Shown: positions 46,980 through 59,700, numbered from the stretch's first letter. The stretch: DNA of 64,000 nt from Cristatella mucedo (GCA_009760855.2 WPIO01000003.1:13321001-13385000); one strand, 5' to 3'. The notes: generated by a model from the sequence alone, not told the origin. Numbers and translations are program-made.

Positions 46980-47540
46980 GCCTTTTGACAGCCAGAGTTC
47001 TAGGTGGCATTTGGTTCTACGTTTTGGCCATATTTCCGGGGAAAATTTTCGTAAATCCGTCTTTCATTATCAACCACGTTTAACGGATAGAATGGCAGAG
47101 AGCAGTGCACGACGAGTCGTCTGCGGAAATTAGCCCCCTCATGGAATGCCATCGCACGCGACCGCCAATGCACTCGAAAGTTAGTTCCGAGGAGCTGCAG
47201 CGTGCGACTCATTCCAGATGCCTGACCCCATTCCCTGCTGCGAGAGTAAACCGTCGCGACCAGCGAGACGCCAGGTCCCCACTGCTGTAGATGACGTCAG
47301 ATAAGCGGCAAAAGTCCGAAGTTAAAAACTTAAAATCAATTGCTTGCAGATTGGCCGATTTGACAGCGGCGGAGGGTTACAGGCTTAGAGAGCCAGCCAT
47401 CGTGTACACTAGCTCTAGTAGGGCTCGATGCTTTGAGCACAACTTGGCTCAACTGCTAAGGCGCAAACGATTGCCTAGTACATGGCTTCGGCTTGTACGC
47501 TGCCTAACCGTGGATTATCACAGTAGCGGTTCCATGTAGT
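46980..47540. promoter_or_regulatory. CpG-rich block with a perfect CRE
   Basis: CG dinucleotides are dense from about 47040 to 47300. A palindromic TGACGTCA, the binding site of CREB/ATF proteins, is at 47292-47299. An 82-codon open frame (47291-47539) has no recognisable similarity and is not called. This may be a promoter; the transcript is unknown. Confidence 0.35.
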
Positions 47541-47639
47541 TGTATTCTAGGAGTCGCGAATGAAAAATATCTTCTCAGTCATGGCATGTCTGAGTTTCAG
47601 CAATAAGCCATTGCAGCACCGATAGCTGGCCTTTTGCTG

Positions 47640-48540
47640 GGCAAACCAAGTGCGATTCAGAAATTAAGAAACCTAACGCTCAAAATCGGCTCTGCAGCAT
47701 ATATCCTGTTGAATCTGCACGAAATCTACATGTTCTATTCCAAAGTGACTTTTCACCAGACGACCACATCAGCTCCACAGTCAAGGCTGCCTACTTTCAG
47801 CTACATAACATAGCTCAAATTTGGGCTTGATTAGACAGGGATACCACATCTAAATTGGTCCATGCATTTGTGAAATCCCGACTTGAGTTCTGTAACTCAC
47901 TGCTTGCTGGTCTACCGGCCCGCTGTACACTCAGGCGCTCACAGCTGGCGAAAGACTCTGCAGCTAAGCTTGTCTGTCGTGAGCGTCGCAGTTGCCGCAT
48001 ATCACCCCTTCTCACCGACCCGCACTGACTCTCAGTCAAGCAATGCAGTGGCTTCAAGGTTTTATCACTCACTTTCAGGTCTTCAGATCTTCTCCACCAC
48101 CAGGCTAAGCGTCATACCACCCGCTTTTCGGAATCTAATTATTTACCTATGCCTTTTCTGAAACTCAAATCCTTTGGAGACTGTGCCTTTAGTTCGTATG
48201 CTCCCAAAGCCTGGAACTCACTTCCGACTGGCGTCACGACATCTTATGACTTTACCGCATTTAAAAAAAAGCTTAAAGGGCATCTATTTATCACAGCCTT
48301 TAGTAGTCCATGTGATTAGTCTTTTGCGTGCTTATGCGTGCTGACAGTGTGGGCTAACCATAGTTGCATGCTAACCCAGCGCATGTCACTTTTAACCATG
48401 TTATGCTTGTTGTCATTGAGCATGCCATCACTAACCATTCGATCATGCTTCCTTTGCAGCAAATGTAAAATGCCTAGAAAAGACTGAGCTCTCTGAGGGG
48501 GTTATATTGAATGTATTATAATAGTTATTAATAACACTGC
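47640..48540 (+). mobile_element. CR1-like LINE 3' fragment, decayed
   Basis: It contains broken ORF2-tail frames around 'aatttgggcttgattagaca' to 'tcgtatgctcccaaagcctg', then the 3' spacer ('ccatgttatgcttgttgtc') and terminal block near 48460-48510. Many stops. It preserves the uninterrupted target region that is disrupted by a SINE at 59203. Confidence 0.85.
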
Positions 48541-48589
48541 TTAGCACCCTAGATGGCTGGACCATTTTAGCTCTTCTTCTAGAGGATGC

Positions 48590-49060
48590 ATTTTACGTTC
48601 GTTTAACGCTAGCGAGTCAACTTCGATGCCGCGCGACTGCTACTGAGAGATGGATATCACCAAGGGCGCCCGCTAGTGACGTCACATCCAGCTCCTTCCA
48701 TGGTAGTTTCCAGTACACCGAGTCCACGCGAGTCCTCACTCGTTGCTCGCCCGATGTCGAGCTGATCACTCGCCTGCTTGTTCCGTGTGCCTCGTTGCCG
48801 AGCTTTGCACTCGTTGGAGCTCCAGTCGCCTGTCGGGACGAGCCTAACAGCAGAGCGTCTGTTGCACGCTTAAAGGTATCGTAGCAGTGTGGCGCACATT
48901 TGGGGCGCAGCCTTAGCTGTCACCACCTTGCGGCGGTGCTGATTGCCATCTGTATTTCAGAGCGCGAGTCCTCTTAGCTGAACGTCTAAAGCATGGCTAA
49001 TTCAGATGGCTGCCTTCGCTGGCTCTGGTTGCAGCTCGCAATGACGTCAAGTCTGTCGAA
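48590..49060. promoter_or_regulatory. CpG-rich block with two perfect CREs
   Basis: This GC-rich segment carries TGACGTCA at 48677-48684 and 49042-49049. It lies about 4 kb upstream of the first recognised BMAL-like exon and could be that gene's promoter with a non-coding first exon. A short ATG frame at 48993 (MANSDGCLRWLW...) does not join the next exon in phase, so it is not called. Confidence 0.4.
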
Positions 49061-49089
49061 TTCAGCGGTGCGAGAAGGCATGAGCTAAA

Positions 49090-50945
49090 GCATGTTTGAT
49101 GAGAAACGTAGGCGCGTCACTCCTTCAATCAGGTTTGTGCTTCTGCATGCTGCCGGCGCAGGGCTCTTGATTGCGGGTTCACGGTTCTCTCCCCAAGCAC
49201 CAATTCTTTCTCTATTTCCGGTTTTTAATCTCATTTCGATTCTGTATTCAAGAAATCGTTCCTTCCTCGTCGTGGGTCAAGTGACTCTGAAGTGCCTAAT
49301 TTCGTGCTGACTGACTCATTTTCTCCTGTGGCTCACTTGCATGACCCCACACACAACAAAGGCCGCACACTCGATCAAATATTCTCCCGCGATCATATGC
49401 TGTCATCTCCTATTATTACCAAATTCTGCACATCGGACCATAATCGGATCTAATTTCTTCTTCAGTTTTTGCCCTCGTTGGTCTGCAGAATCATCTGCGA
49501 ATCGTAAAACTAAAAGACTTGGAATTGATGCAGTCTGCACGAAAATATCTTCCATGCCTCTGATGCTCAGTCTTTTGTCCGACAAGACGTTCTGGAAAGT
49601 TTTTGCCTCACAAAGCATACTGTATGCTCTCGTTCAGATGGTCTATGGTTTATCTAAGACGTTGAACTAGCTTTGTCTACTAGCCACAAGCTTGAGAAAG
49701 AAGACAAAAGATCAGGATTGACTGATCATCGACTGGCATACGAGGACCACACCAGATCATATTAATCTATTATAGCAAAAGTCAAGTCCAGCTTCTATTA
49801 AAACATAGTCGAGTCACAAATGCTCGATCCAAAAATGCTAATGTCGGCCATCAACGATCTCATTAAAAGGCTCCCAGGATAGCCCTCCACAGGAGTCTAT
49901 TTGGGGATCTAGCAGATGGCTTCTCTAGCTTCATTGTCAGCAAAATTAATAAGATCAGAGATTCCATACCCAAGATAGCATCCCCATCTAGAATCCTCTC
50001 CATCAGCAACATCTATACTGGAATCCTCAGTCTGAATTCATTGCAGCACATGCTACTATTGACCTTGTCTTCAAGTTCATCCTTTGGTCTAAGAAGAGTG
50101 CTAGCCCTCTTGACCCTATGCCCACTGTGTTCTTTCTGTGGTACATAGATTTGCTGCTGCCACACATAACTAACTTAGTAAATATGCCCTTAGCCTCAGG
50201 TCTTGTCTCTGCACCTTTCAAAAAGGCCGTTAAGCCACTCATTAGGAAGGCAACACTAGACCAGGAGAACTGTGCAACTTCTGCCCTTTCTTTCTACTGT
50301 AATTCTTATATAAGACACTGAAACTAGTAGTAAAAGACGAGCTACACTCGTGTATCAAAACTTCAAACCTAGTTAATAAGTTCCACTCAAGTTTTAGAGC
50401 TAATCAGCCTACGTAGTCAGCATTTCTGTGCAGGAATGCAGACTTAGATAGAGTCTCTGTTTGTTTTGGTGGATCTTTCCACAGCATTTGATAATGCTGG
50501 TCACCACGTCCTTCTCGAGAGCCTCTCAGCTGGCACTGGCACTGCACTGCTATGGTTGATGTCCTATCTCAGCGAGGGACTCCCGAGAATTGATTTCAAC
50601 AGGCAACAATCACGGGAAGACCCATTAAAGTATGAGGGTACCACTGGGCTCAGTGGTCTGCTTCTTTTTAACAATTTATACTCTCACTCTTGCCGATAAG
50701 CACGATCTTGGCTTTCACTTCTATGCCTATGACACAGCTGTACCTATGTTTGATTCATCCAAGTCTTTCATCACATCGAGCTTTCTCAACTCCCTTGCTG
50801 CATGTATGGCTGGAAAAAATACAAGAGAGCAGGTTGCACGAATGCTATCACCCGTTTTGTTGTATAGTGCGACTACACTTCCTTTTAGTGCTTATCCTGC
50901 CGTTTTTGTATTCCTTAATTTCATCCATACTCAAATAAATAAATA
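49090..50945 (+). mobile_element. CR1-like LINE, endonuclease to RT, pseudogene
   Basis: Interrupted frames in order: endonuclease end ('LISILYSRNRSFLVV'), linker ('RLGIDAVCTKISSMPLML'), RT start ('[20 protein letters not shown]'), 'VDLSTAFDNAGHHVLLESL', 'EDPLKYEGTTGLSG' and 'FHFYAYDTAVPMF', where the catalytic YADD has become YAYD. Numerous frameshifts and a lost catalytic residue make it inactive. It ends at a SINE. Confidence 0.88.
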
Positions 50946-51115
50946 AATCCTAGGTGATTAAACAGCCCCTTTTTGTATAGCGACAGTAGAGCCTTTACGG
51001 CTATCACCACCGCTCGCAGTGGCGATAATGAATCGCCCACCGCAGGAATCGAACCCACGACCTCGGGACCGAGGTCGTGAAAGCAACCGCCTTACCTGGT
51101 GTGCCATCACGGCTG
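50945..51115 (-). mobile_element. tRNA-derived SINE, type A, well preserved
   Basis: Near-identical to 43625-43800, with a perfect B box (GGTTCGATTCC on the minus strand) and a head starting at 'agccgtgatggcacacc'. It abuts the end of a LINE fragment, as its sister copy does. Confidence 0.85.
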
Positions 51116-51644
51116 AGCATCAGATGGAGCAAGCTACGGTGCTGTCGTACTGGCCCAGCAGTAGCGGTTGATTCTGAGTGGATCCCTCTCCTCACTAACA
51201 CTCGTCTTGATTATAAGCTGTGGCGGTGCTGACCCGTGCTACCACCTCTGCTAGGGGCTGCATAACCTTGTTCGTGGAAGACAATTCTGCACGAGCCGAC
51301 ATTTTGGAGCTCATCTTGGTGGCATCCTGGTTAACTTCAGTTCAGTGGTGCAGCATGCTCATGGCAGAGGAATACAAGGACAAATAACCTACTTATCGTT
51401 AGGCACTTAGCATATCTTGGTAGGTGATGTCGACATTAGATCTGATGGTTGAACGTCACAGATAACATTGAATTTATAGGCCAAATTTGTATGGCACTGC
51501 CTCATTGTCTGATTTTCTGGTCGCTGTCGATCTTTCAGCAGGCATGGCTGTCATTATGCCCAGAACTGCTTAGACCTCAATAAAAATGCCAATGCTGCTG
51601 TGCAGGTGTGTAATTGCTTTACCACTAGTAAAATAAAATTTGCA

Positions 51645-51770
51645 CAATCTGATTCAAAAGCCTCTTTACGTGCCTGTATCACTGCTACTGGCTGTGGGTA
51701 ATAAAGATTTGCCTGCAGCGGGACATGAACCCCTGATCTGGGTGGAGCAATGTGAGCGCAGTGTCCACCA
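51645..51770 (-). mobile_element. tRNA-derived SINE, type A, decayed
   Basis: Plus-strand words 'ctgattcaaaagcctcttta', 'actggctgtgggtaataaag' and 'gacatgaacccctgatctg' (degraded B box) identify a reversed, old copy. Confidence 0.6.
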
Positions 51771-51999
51771 TGTTTTACAAGTTACAACTTGCCCATATCT
51801 CGGTCGTGTCCAGCCGTGGTCTGGTCATTGTGTTGGTGTCACTGCAGTGGTATATAGCAAAACAGTCACGTTGCCAGCGGAATTATCATTTGCTACGATA
51901 TCATGTTAAAAGGGACTGGGCTGCATTGAGGATCCACACAGCAGGCACCTTGCTCTGGTTCCACTTTATGAAAGCTTTAAGGTCATCTGCATGCTCAGT

Positions 52000-52007
52000 T
52001 GACGTCA
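52000..52007. promoter_or_regulatory. Perfect CRE, TGACGTCA
   Basis: Fourth palindromic CRE in the 5.5 kb upstream of the first recognised BMAL-like exon (others at 47292, 48677 and 49042). About one such site per 65 kb is expected by chance. Confidence 0.4.
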
Positions 52008-52049
52008 TAACCCTCCAACTCCTTGATAAGGATTTTAGTTCGTGATTCA

Positions 52050-52087
52050 GAGTATACTTATTTAGTGATCACTAAATAAGTATACTC
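52050..52087. repeat. Perfect 38-bp palindrome
   Basis: Each 19-bp half (GAGTATACTTATTTAGTGA) is the exact reverse complement of the other, with no spacer, centred on TGATCA. It lies 765 bp upstream of the first recognised BMAL-like exon and about 50 bp before a transposon end. Perfect palindromes of this size can extrude cruciforms and are usually unstable. Confidence 0.95.
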
Positions 52088-52140
52088 AAAAGGTGTTTAT
52101 GGGTCAATATTAGTGACCCCTACCAATCTAAAATGACTAA

Positions 52141-52683
52141 AGCCTTGTCTAGACGCCGAGTCTTGCTTCCCACCTACTCGAGTGTTTAGTGTATACCTCA
52201 CCAATACCGAGGGGTGGTCCAGACTTAGGGGAAGACTTGGCAAAGACTCAGCAGCCAAACTCGGTTCTACTTTTTCAGCCAAGACTCAGCAAGTGACTAA
52301 TCATAGGACGCCTTTCAGGCCATGCCTACTGCGTTGCTTAGCAAGAAATGGCCGACCACTTGACCAGCAAAATTATCGATGCATTCATGGCGAGTCCCTG
52401 TTTATGGGACATGCTGGGTTCGGAGCTTAAGAATCAGATTTTGAGGTGGCGATCGATACAGGCTATAGCGGATAGGTTTCATTCTACCGGTAATTTCGTT
52501 AGTGAAGCCAGGCCTTAGAGAAAGGCCATTGCTGTCCCGTGAACACTCAGTGGACCAGTGGAAGGGAGTCAGTAAGAAGCCAGACTTGGAGTAAGACTAC
52601 CGTCTAAATCTCCTACAAACCGAAAGACCGTAGTAAGATAGATCGAGTAGGTAGAAAGCAAGACTTGCCTTCTAAACCAGGCT
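52141..52683. mobile_element. Non-autonomous DNA transposon with ~30-bp TIRs
   Basis: The left end AGCCTTGTCTAGACGCCGAG and the reverse complement of the right end AGCCTGGTTTAGAAGGCAAG both continue into TCTTGCTT, giving inverted repeats of about 30 bp with a few mismatches. There is no transposase frame. A diverged relative lies at 18900-19340. The TIR style suggests PIF/Harbinger or a similar superfamily, but the target duplication is unclear. Confidence 0.7.
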
Positions 52684-52851
52684 TATGGCTCGAAGCACCA
52701 ATGTTGAGCGTGCACTGCTCGATAGCATCGTACCCAATGAATTCCTATCTTAGCAAGGCTACTGTGGTTTGCTACGTTTTGGCCAGTCACGTGGCCTCTT
52801 TTAATGGGCTGTGTGAATTCGCTGAGCTAAAGCTGTTGCTTTTTATTTTAG

Positions 52852-55800
52852 TGGCAGTGTGGCAAGTAATGACAGTGATAACAATTTAGATTGTGACAGC
52901 GAAGATGGTACTCGAGAGGCTACCAACTCCAGTGCTGATGGGAAGTAAGTTAGCGATGCAGCTGTGGTTGCATTTTGGTAATCCGCAAGAGGCTTTAAGC
53001 CCGGCAAGCTTGACCGATGGCAAGTGACGAAAAGCAGAGCTGCCATTTTCGAGCGATGCCGATGGCTGTATAGAATGTCATTAGGCTGTCGTATGCAGGA
53101 CATTGTTTGTTCTTGTTTTTCTGAGAAAGCCAGTGGTCTGGCTGCCACATGTGGAAATCTCGTTGATCTAATAACAATATAAAAATAATGTACTTGATAA
53201 AGCGCCCTCAGAGAACTCAATCTCTTTCTAGGCCCTTTACATTTGCAGCAAAGGAAGCACAGTCAAATGGTTAGTGGTAGCAAGGTCAATAAACAACACG
53301 AATAACATGGTTAGTGGTGACATGCCCAGAGTCAGCATGCAAGTGTGGTTAGTGGCAGCATGCACAGTGTCAGCACACAAAAACCCATAAAAGGCGAATC
53401 ACAGGGACCCACTAAATGCTGTCCTAAAGAGGTGTGTTTTAAGTTCTTTTTTAATGTGGTCAAGTCATGGGATGTTCTGACACAAGTCGGGAGTGGGTTC
53501 CAGGCTTTGCGAGCATACGAACTAAATGCACGGTCTCCAAAAGATTTTAGGTTTGTACGAGGTATTGGCAAACTGTTGGATTCCGAAAAGCGGGTGGTAC
53601 TATGCTTGGCCTGGTGGGGGAGTAGATCTGAGGGATAGGCTGGAGCCAAAGACTGAAGGGACCTAAAAGTGAGTGACAAAACCTTGAAGTCTATCCGTTG
53701 CCTGACTGGGAGGCAATGCAGGTCAGTGAGAAGTGGTGTGATATGGCAACTGCCACACTCACGACAGACAAGCCTAGCTGCAGAGTTTTGCACCGGCTGT
53801 AATCGCCTGATTGCACATGCCGGTAGGCCAGCAAGCAGTGAGTTGCAGAAGTCAAGACGGGATGTCACAAATGCACGGACTAACTTAGATGTGGTATCCT
53901 TATCTAAACAAGTGCAAATTTGAGCAATGTTATGTAGCTGAAAGTAGGCAGACTTGATTGTGGAGCTGATGTGGTCGTCTAACGAGAGGTCACTTTGGTA
54001 AATGACACCTAGATTTCGAGCTGATTCAGCAGGAGTTGTGCTGGCAGAGCCAATTTTGAGCGTCAGCCTTTCTATATTCTGAATCACACCGTTTTGCACA
54101 TAACTAATAAGTTAGTTTTACCATCGTTTAATTTAAGGAAATTTGCTGCCATCCATATGCGGATGTCATCAATACATGCAGCAAGTGAGTTAAGAGAATT
54201 CGAGGTGCTCGAAGGGTGGGAGGGATCAAAGCAAAGGTACAACTGAGTGTCTGTCATCCATATAAAAGTGAAAGCCTAGATTGTGCTTCGAAACCACATC
54301 GGCAAGAGGGAGAGTATAAACCGTGAAAAGAACCGGACCTAGCACGGAGCCCTGAGATACCCCATATTTCAGAGGTACCTCGGATGATCTCGGTCCATTC
54401 ACATCAATACTCTAGAATCTCCCACTGAGATAGTACCTGAACCATTGCAGAGCAGTGCCAGTGATGCCCAGACGAGATGAGAGGCGCTCTAGAAGAGCTT
54501 GGTGATCGATAGTATCAAATGCTGCCGAGAGATCGAGCAAAGCAAACAGGGATACTCTCTACACATGTCTGCATTCCTAAGTAGGTCGTTGTACACTCTA
54601 AGCAATCCTGATTCTGTGGAGTGATTAGCTCTAAAGCCAGCCTGGAACTTACTAGCAATTTTGAAGTTTCAATATATGAGTTCAGCTGGTCTGCCACGAC
54701 CTGTTCCAGCATCTTTGATAGGAATGGTAGAAGGGAGACTGGGTGGTAGTTGCTCAAGTTCTCTTGGTCTAGTGTTGCTTTCTTGAGAAGTGGCCTGACT
54801 ACAGCTTTTTTGAAAGGTGCTGGGACATGACATGCGGCTAATGACATATTAATGATGTTAGTTATGCATGGCAGCTACAGATCAATGCAATGTAGGAGCA
54901 GGACAGTAGGAATAGGGTCCATGGGACTGGTTGTCTTCTTTGATTGGGATACGAACTTCAGGACGTGTGACTACTAGTGATTACTACTAGTGACTACTAC
55001 TAGTGACCTGCTGAAATGAAGACGTTGAGGTGCAGCCAGGAATCAGCATTCTAGGTGGGATGTTGGTATCGCAGGGATGGATTCCCTGATCGTGTTTATC
55101 TTCTGGACAAAGAATCGAGAGAAGCGATCGGCTAGATCACCACAAGGATCATCAGGTAAGGAGCTAATCTGGCAGCGGTTGAGGAGATGGTTGATCGTCG
55201 ACATCAGCATTTTGGGATTGTGCATCTGTGATTCAACAGTGTTTTTATAGAAGCTAGACTTGGCCTTTGCTAGGATCGATTGGTACGACCTGCAGTAGTC
55301 CTCGTATGCCTGTCGATGGACAGTCAGTCGTGATCTGTTGTATGCTTTCTCAAGCTTGCGCTTTGTTGACCTGGCTAGTTTAATGTCTGTGGTAAACCGT
55401 AGGCCGTCTGCGCTAGGGCGCACAGTGCGATTAGTCAAAGGTGCAAACTCGTCGAGCGTGTCAGCTAGTGTCATGTTGTAGCTATCTACCAATGATGACA
55501 GATCGGAGGGAGGACTGAGCAGCAGAGGCGAAGCAGATATTTTCGCACGGACAGCATCGATGTCAAGGGTCTTGAGGTTTTGCGATTCACAGGTTATTTT
55601 AAAGGAGGAGGCAGACACACACTGTAGATTGAATGAGATCTGCATGTGGTGAGATAAGCAGGATTTGGTAATAATTGGTGGTGACAAAGTGCAGTTGTAT
55701 GAGAAAATCTGGTCGAGTGTGTGACGCTTGATGTGAGGTAGGGCCATGCACATGAGCCACAAGAGACAATAAGTCAGTCAATAAACGAAATTCAGTGCTG

Positions 55801-56753
55801 AAGGCGTCAGATAAGTTATCAAAGTGAACGTTGAAATCATCCATAACGAGGAAGGATCCATTTCTTGCACACAGAATCGAAATGAGATCGGAGAAATCTG
55901 AGATCTGAGGTATTAAAAAATACTCAGGTGTCAGCCATCCGTTTGTTTGATGATGTGCGGTGAAAATTTCCACTACCATGTGCATTTAAACATGCATAAG
56001 TGTGCACTTGTCTGGGTGCATGTGCATATCTGCTCTTGTTTCGCTGTTCCATCTGCCTGTGTGCTCATGCCCCATGCTGTGAGGATCTGCTGGTTTATGT
56101 TTGGGGGTTTGTTTGTTTGTGTGTGTGTGTTTGTTTGCTTGTGCTCGTGCATATCTCCCATCATGTATTCAATTCCTTTATCTTGCAGTCTACGTCGTTG
56201 GAGCTGCTGGGATGCCACTGTTAGATGGAGGCTGTTAAAAGTTGGCACAAGTAGAGCACACTTCTCGTATTCTGCCAAGTTGCACCAAAATAATCAAGGC
56301 TCAGCCAGCTTGTTAGAAGTGACTGGGCCAGATTCGCTAGAGGGATTTGGTAGCGATTCTCTAGAGGCTTAAAGCCTGCCTTATAAGCTGTTACTTCTAG
56401 TTCCCTTAGCAAAGACGTCCTGTCCCTAGCTTTTTGCATACTATCTGAAAATGAAGATGATATTGCATGCAGTATCAGAGCCAGGATTTTCATCTAGAGT
56501 GAGCAAGACCTGCGACATTTTAACGTAGGGGTAAGACCCACAAGATGTTCATATATACCCACAATAAATGAAAAATTATTATAGCGTACAATCATTGTTT
56601 ATTAGACACGACCAGATTGTTTACTCATCGATTGGAAATACGACATACTTTTGTCGTTGGTGGCAGTTGAGGGCGTAGGAATAGGGAGTAGCCTAGTCAC
56701 TGCCCCACTGTAGGAGGGCCAAATGACCCCCCTCCGCCCCCTGGCTCTCTCAT

Positions 56754-56794
<41 letters not shown>

Positions 56795-59700
56795 TGTGTG
56801 AGAAAGAGGGGCCATTTGAGCCACCGATTTAGACCAGACAGGCTGGTGGCAGATAGTCTCAAGTTGGCCGCCCGATTGCTAATGCTTAAGAAGCTGGGTA
56901 GGTGCATGGTTTTGTCAATTGAAATAGGTGTCCCTTTGTCACAGGCCAGGTCAGCAAGTTGCCGGTCTCTTCCAACGATATTTTGATGAGGGATGCAGTA
57001 CCCTGTAGTCTGTCGTTGTTTGACCCCCTGTTGTATTTTTTTTATAGCTTTCAGCTGTGGATAGTACTGTTATGCTGTTCAATGCGGTTGCAGCATTAGG
57101 TTCGTCCTTGTAGGCTGCCTCATAGTCTTATCGAGAAGAAGCGGCGCGACAAAATGTCCTTGCTTGTCACCAAGCTCTCCGACATGATTCCAATGTGTGG
57201 TGCCATGAATCGAAAGCTCGACAAGATCACTGTTTTGCGCATGTGTGTTCAGCATTTGAAGTCAATCCGAGGTGAGAACGCTGGCTTGAATGTGGGAATG
57301 ATCAGGCTTTGAGTGAGGTTGGATTGGCTGAAGCTTGGGTTTGATTTTGAACATGCAGTACTTGAATTTCCTTCTCACAAACGTAGTGGAAACTCTTTGG
57401 TCATGTATATCGTGAGCACTTGTTTCTCTGTAGGTAATCACTTTGCATCGGAAACCAGTGCTTTGCAACCGGGCGTTCTTTTAGGCACTCACATCTTGAA
57501 GATTGCCAAAAAAGTAAGCTTAACCAGTGAACCAATGTTTTATAACCGGGCATCTCACTTTGCATTTACATCTTGAAGATAGACAAAAATGAGCTCCTTG
57601 TTTGTTTGCATTTTTATTTCAATTGGTGCACGGAAATGAAAGTCGCATTTGTCGGCTATAATCGAACATTCCACTCATCTCTTACTTTGTGCAGAGCATC
57701 AAAGGGCTTGTCTTTGTGGTGGCTTGCGACCGTGGGAAACTTCTCTTTGTGTCGGTGTCGGTTAAGGATGTGCTGAATTGCGGGCATAACGATATCTTCG
57801 GCCAGAGTCTTTTTGACCTGCTTCACCAGAAAGACACAATGAACGTTAAAGATCAGCTTTTGTCACCGGATACAAGAAAGGTTTTTATCGACGCACGAAG
57901 TAGGTCTTTGCACGTACCCTTTTGCGTTTTGCATATGCACATACCTGTTTAAGACCGTTTGGGTTGGCATTTTTGTGTACTGTAGGTGTACTTCTGTCTT
58001 CGTGCTACCTTCATATCTCAATAACATGACCACTACTTTACTTCGGCACCCCAGTGTTGCCTGTCCAGCTCCTATTATTGCAGGCTGAGCCTATGCCAGT
58101 GATGTAGCCGGCACATCACTGCCAGTTTTTTAAATATTTATAAAATGGGCCGTGCTTTATTGTTCTTAGCAGTGTGCCCTGTCTTTCTTCTAGTACTAAA
58201 TAGAATTAGTTAGGCCATCGTAGCCACCAAGCTTCTCCTCGTACTACCCACTCATCTGACTCCGTTCATATATGTGGAGATCGTGATGTGAGAGTGCATG
58301 CACTAGCCTCTGGCAGTGCTGCACCTAAATGCTGTCTTCTGCAGGTACTAGGCTGCCCCCCCCCCCGACTTTAACTAGCGAATCAAAGCATAGCGTTCCT
58401 GCCGCAAGGCGCTGGCCAAGATGCTAGCCAATCGGAGCACAGCGTTCCTGAGCCACAGATGACTGAAGTTCCTGTTCGAGAACGTCTGACTTGAGTTAAT
58501 AATCACACGTTGCTGAGTACGGCTGCGTACGAATGCTGAAAGTAAAAAGGATGTAAAAGGAAGCTAAAAAAAAGACCATTCCCTAAAGCGTTTGCTTTGC
58601 CCAATTAAATCACGTTTTACATGGATGTGTTCGCTTTCACTTGTGGTTGTGTTACTGTCACTAGTCAGCTGATATGCTTCCTTTCTAGCTTATGTGAAGT
58701 GCCTAAAAGGAGGTTCGGTTCACTTCGGGTGCCATGCAAATGCATAATTATCACCATTATTATTATTACTCTATTCAGCATGCTGGCTTCCATAGGCTAT
58801 GACTTGTAGATGGTACACTTTCTTTTGATAACTGCTTTTGTAATGTGGTGCCAAGATCATACAAAATATTAGCTGATTCAATAGCCTTATTTGGATCGTG
58901 ACGGAAGAGCCTTAACGGCTATCACCACTGCTTTCAGTTGGCAATAAAGGATTGCATGCTTCAGGATTCGGACCTACGACTTCGGTCGTGAAGAGCAAGA
59001 ATCCTTTGCTTGTTATGTCCGTCAGTGAAAGCTTGCTTACTTGGTGTTGGCATACGCCCCATTTGGTGTTTCCATATGTTGCCAGGTAGCCGATGCATTC
59101 TATTTAAATTATACCAGGGCCAAATGTGCTAATGTCTTTGCATGCTGCCACTAACGATATTTGCATGTTGACCCTGTGCATGTCACCTCTAACCATGTTA
59201 TATGTTTGGTCTAACGGTTAAGGTGCTTGCCCCGACCAAGGTCTGACTGAGGTCGTGGGCTCGATATGTCAAGCGCCTGCATAGAGATTCAGCTCTCTTG
59301 GGGCGCTATATAAATGAATTATATTTATATTTTATTTATTTATGCTTGTCATTGAGCATAATACCAATAACCATTCGATCATGCTTCCTTTGCAGCAAAT
59401 GTAAAGTGCCTAAAAAGAGATTGAGTTCCCTGAGAGCGCTACATCAAATGTATTTTTAATATTATTAAAAGAAACACAAAGGATGTCATTGACTGTAATG
59501 GTTCGTAATAGACTCTCGGTGGGGCAGCTTGCACCTCATCCATCATCGCTCAGCTTAGCCTTGTGATTGCGCGAGTCCTTTTATGTCGGTGATTTCCAAT
59601 CATCTGTAGGAGCAATGGTTCTCAAAAGTACGTTTTGTAATATGTCTGTAATATGATGCAAGAGCAAGCACTGGTTGCACCTAAGTGTCAAAACCAAGCA

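Noticed and set aside
48993-49085. Possible start exon of the BMAL-like protein (MANSDGCLRW...)
   Set aside because: The candidate GTGCGA donor after codon GCG leaves phase 0, whereas exon 52852 needs an upstream phase of 2. No other donor rescues it.
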